From Leptospira saintgironsiae (GTDB taxonomy: Bacteria; Spirochaetota; Leptospiria; Leptospirales; Leptospiraceae): a stretch of DNA of 64,000 bases. A program made the position numbers and the translations under genes. Below, piece by piece: positions 63,417-64,000 of this stretch (position 1 is its first letter; the number at the start of each line of letters is the position of its first letter). The DNA is taken from contig NZ_NPDR01000005.1 of assembly GCF_002811765.1 (NCBI RefSeq), forward strand, positions 124,001-188,000, given 5' to 3'. The notes beneath the pieces were generated by a model. That model saw only the letters and a program-made list of their open reading frames with translations, was not told the DNA's origin and made no database searches.

Positions 63417-63962
63417 ATGAAAATCCGAATCTTCCTATTTTCAGTTATAATATTATTCGTATCTTGCACTTCTTCCGGCGAGGTCAAAAAAAAAGCAAAA
63501 GATCCGAATGCAGGAGTGGCAACGATTGCCTCCGAGCTTAGATATCAATTTTTGTCTTCTCTCAAAGCACAAGGAGGGAAACTACCTGCAAGACTCGCCA
63601 TCTTGAATATAATTAACGAAGACGGGAGCAACTCCCAATTAGGAAGGTTAGTTACTGACCGACTTGGAAAAGAATTATTTGATCCTAAAACATTCCAATT
63701 GCTGGAAAGAGATAGGTTGAATCGAGTCATAGGGGAGCAGGACTTTCAAGCAAGCGGACTTGTGTTGAACGATCAGATTGTTTCTATAGGAAAACTTTCG
63801 GGGGCAGAATATTTGGCCTTAGGACAACTTGTTTTCCAAGACCAAGAATTTTTACTCAATATCAGGATTGTTTCCTTGGGTGGAGTGATCTGCGCTACTG
63901 CGGATATTGTATTCGATTCGGACAACGAGACCTACTCTAAATATAAGGAATCCGTTAAATAA
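63417..63962 (+). CDS. CsgG/FlgO-like lipoprotein
   Basis: The 181-residue precursor has a lipoprotein signal peptide ending in LFVSC (about 13-17). The core shows RLAILNIINEDGSNSQLGRLVTDRL (spanning about 59-83) and FQLLERDRLNRVIGEQ (about 93-108), which match CsgG/FlgO-type domains, followed by AEYLALGQL. Such lipoproteins take part in outer-membrane secretion or flagellar envelope structure. It follows the receptor gene by 13 bp and is probably cotranscribed. It is shorter than true CsgG and is likely the FlgO-like type. Confidence 0.8.
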   Translation: MKIRIFLFSVIILFVSCTSSGEVKKKAKDPNAGVATIASELRYQFLSSLKAQGGKLPARLAILNIINEDGSNSQLGRLVTDRLGKELFDPKTFQLLERDRLNRVIGEQDFQASGLVLNDQIVSIGKLSGAEYLALGQLVFQDQEFLLNIRIVSLGGVICATADIVFDSDNETYSKYKESVK

Positions 63963-64000
63963 GTAATTACTTGAAGAATACCAACTGATTCTTAATCTGT

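Noticed and set aside
1..64000. CRISPR array, prophage or complete insertion sequence
   Set aside because: No regularly spaced repeats, transposase or phage structural genes were found; the tyrosine recombinase stands alone.

Overview
The window looks like chromosomal DNA of a Leptospira species. GC content is moderate to low, and proteins typical of the genus are present: a small TIGR04454-type lipoprotein, FecR-domain proteins, 7TMR-DISM receptors, SpoIIE-type phosphatases and spirochaete-style lipoboxes. TTG and GTG starts are common. I did not resolve the species. I saw no rRNA, tRNA, CRISPR array, intact insertion sequence or prophage.

Layout. 1-3620 (minus): a B12-dependent acyl-CoA mutase that reads as ethylmalonyl-CoA mutase, its MeaB G-protein chaperone and a truncated membrane protein. 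3729-7720 (plus): a membrane protein/methyltransferase pair and a histidine kinase/response regulator pair. 7722-14551: small-molecule and lipid metabolism, namely an MBL-fold lipoprotein, haloalkane dehalogenase, enoyl-CoA hydratase, DUF1772-like protein, FadL porin, MpaB-type oxygenase and a membrane protein resembling fungal Pyr4/PaxB terpene cyclases. 14610-23991: a 1758-residue pseudokinase/ATPase/GAF/SpoIIE protein, a sodium:solute symporter, a diguanylate cyclase and an MFS transporter. 23992-24450 is the longest gene-free stretch and holds a candidate structured RNA. 24451-32677: patatin, GH5 glycosidase, lipoprotein, an ECF sigma/FecR/HAMP group, a solitary beta-class DNA methyltransferase and a second FecR protein.

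32866-39629 is a methionine-cycle operon: an ArsR-methyltransferase fusion regulator (SahR-like) behind a perfect 16-bp palindrome, then ahcY, a 7Fe-type ferredoxin, metH and a small conserved protein. The layout suggests S-adenosylhomocysteine-responsive control, with the ferredoxin possibly reducing cobalamin for MetH. 39640-48556 holds secreted/outer-membrane proteins, a group II phosphofructokinase, a GAF-GAF-SpoIIE phosphatase, argB, an SDR, an M61 peptidase and a peroxiredoxin. 48684-56793 is a plus-strand run: 7TMR adenylate cyclase, MBL, SDR, TRIC channel, PLP enzyme and GPH symporter. 56798-59830 (minus) holds a catalytically altered tyrosine recombinase and a cheD-HDOD-shikimate kinase operon. 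60042-63962 holds a TraB protein, a 7TMR-PAS-ATPase and a CsgG/FlgO-like lipoprotein.

The most unusual signals are: a dispersed motif TGTAGTAnCTTCGAC, present at least eight times and only between 24.3 and 39.7 kb; the candidate ncRNA near 24.08-24.30 kb; the oxygenase/terpene-cyclase-like pair; the SahR-like operon with its palindrome; and a 12-bp inverted repeat upstream of the phosphofructokinase.
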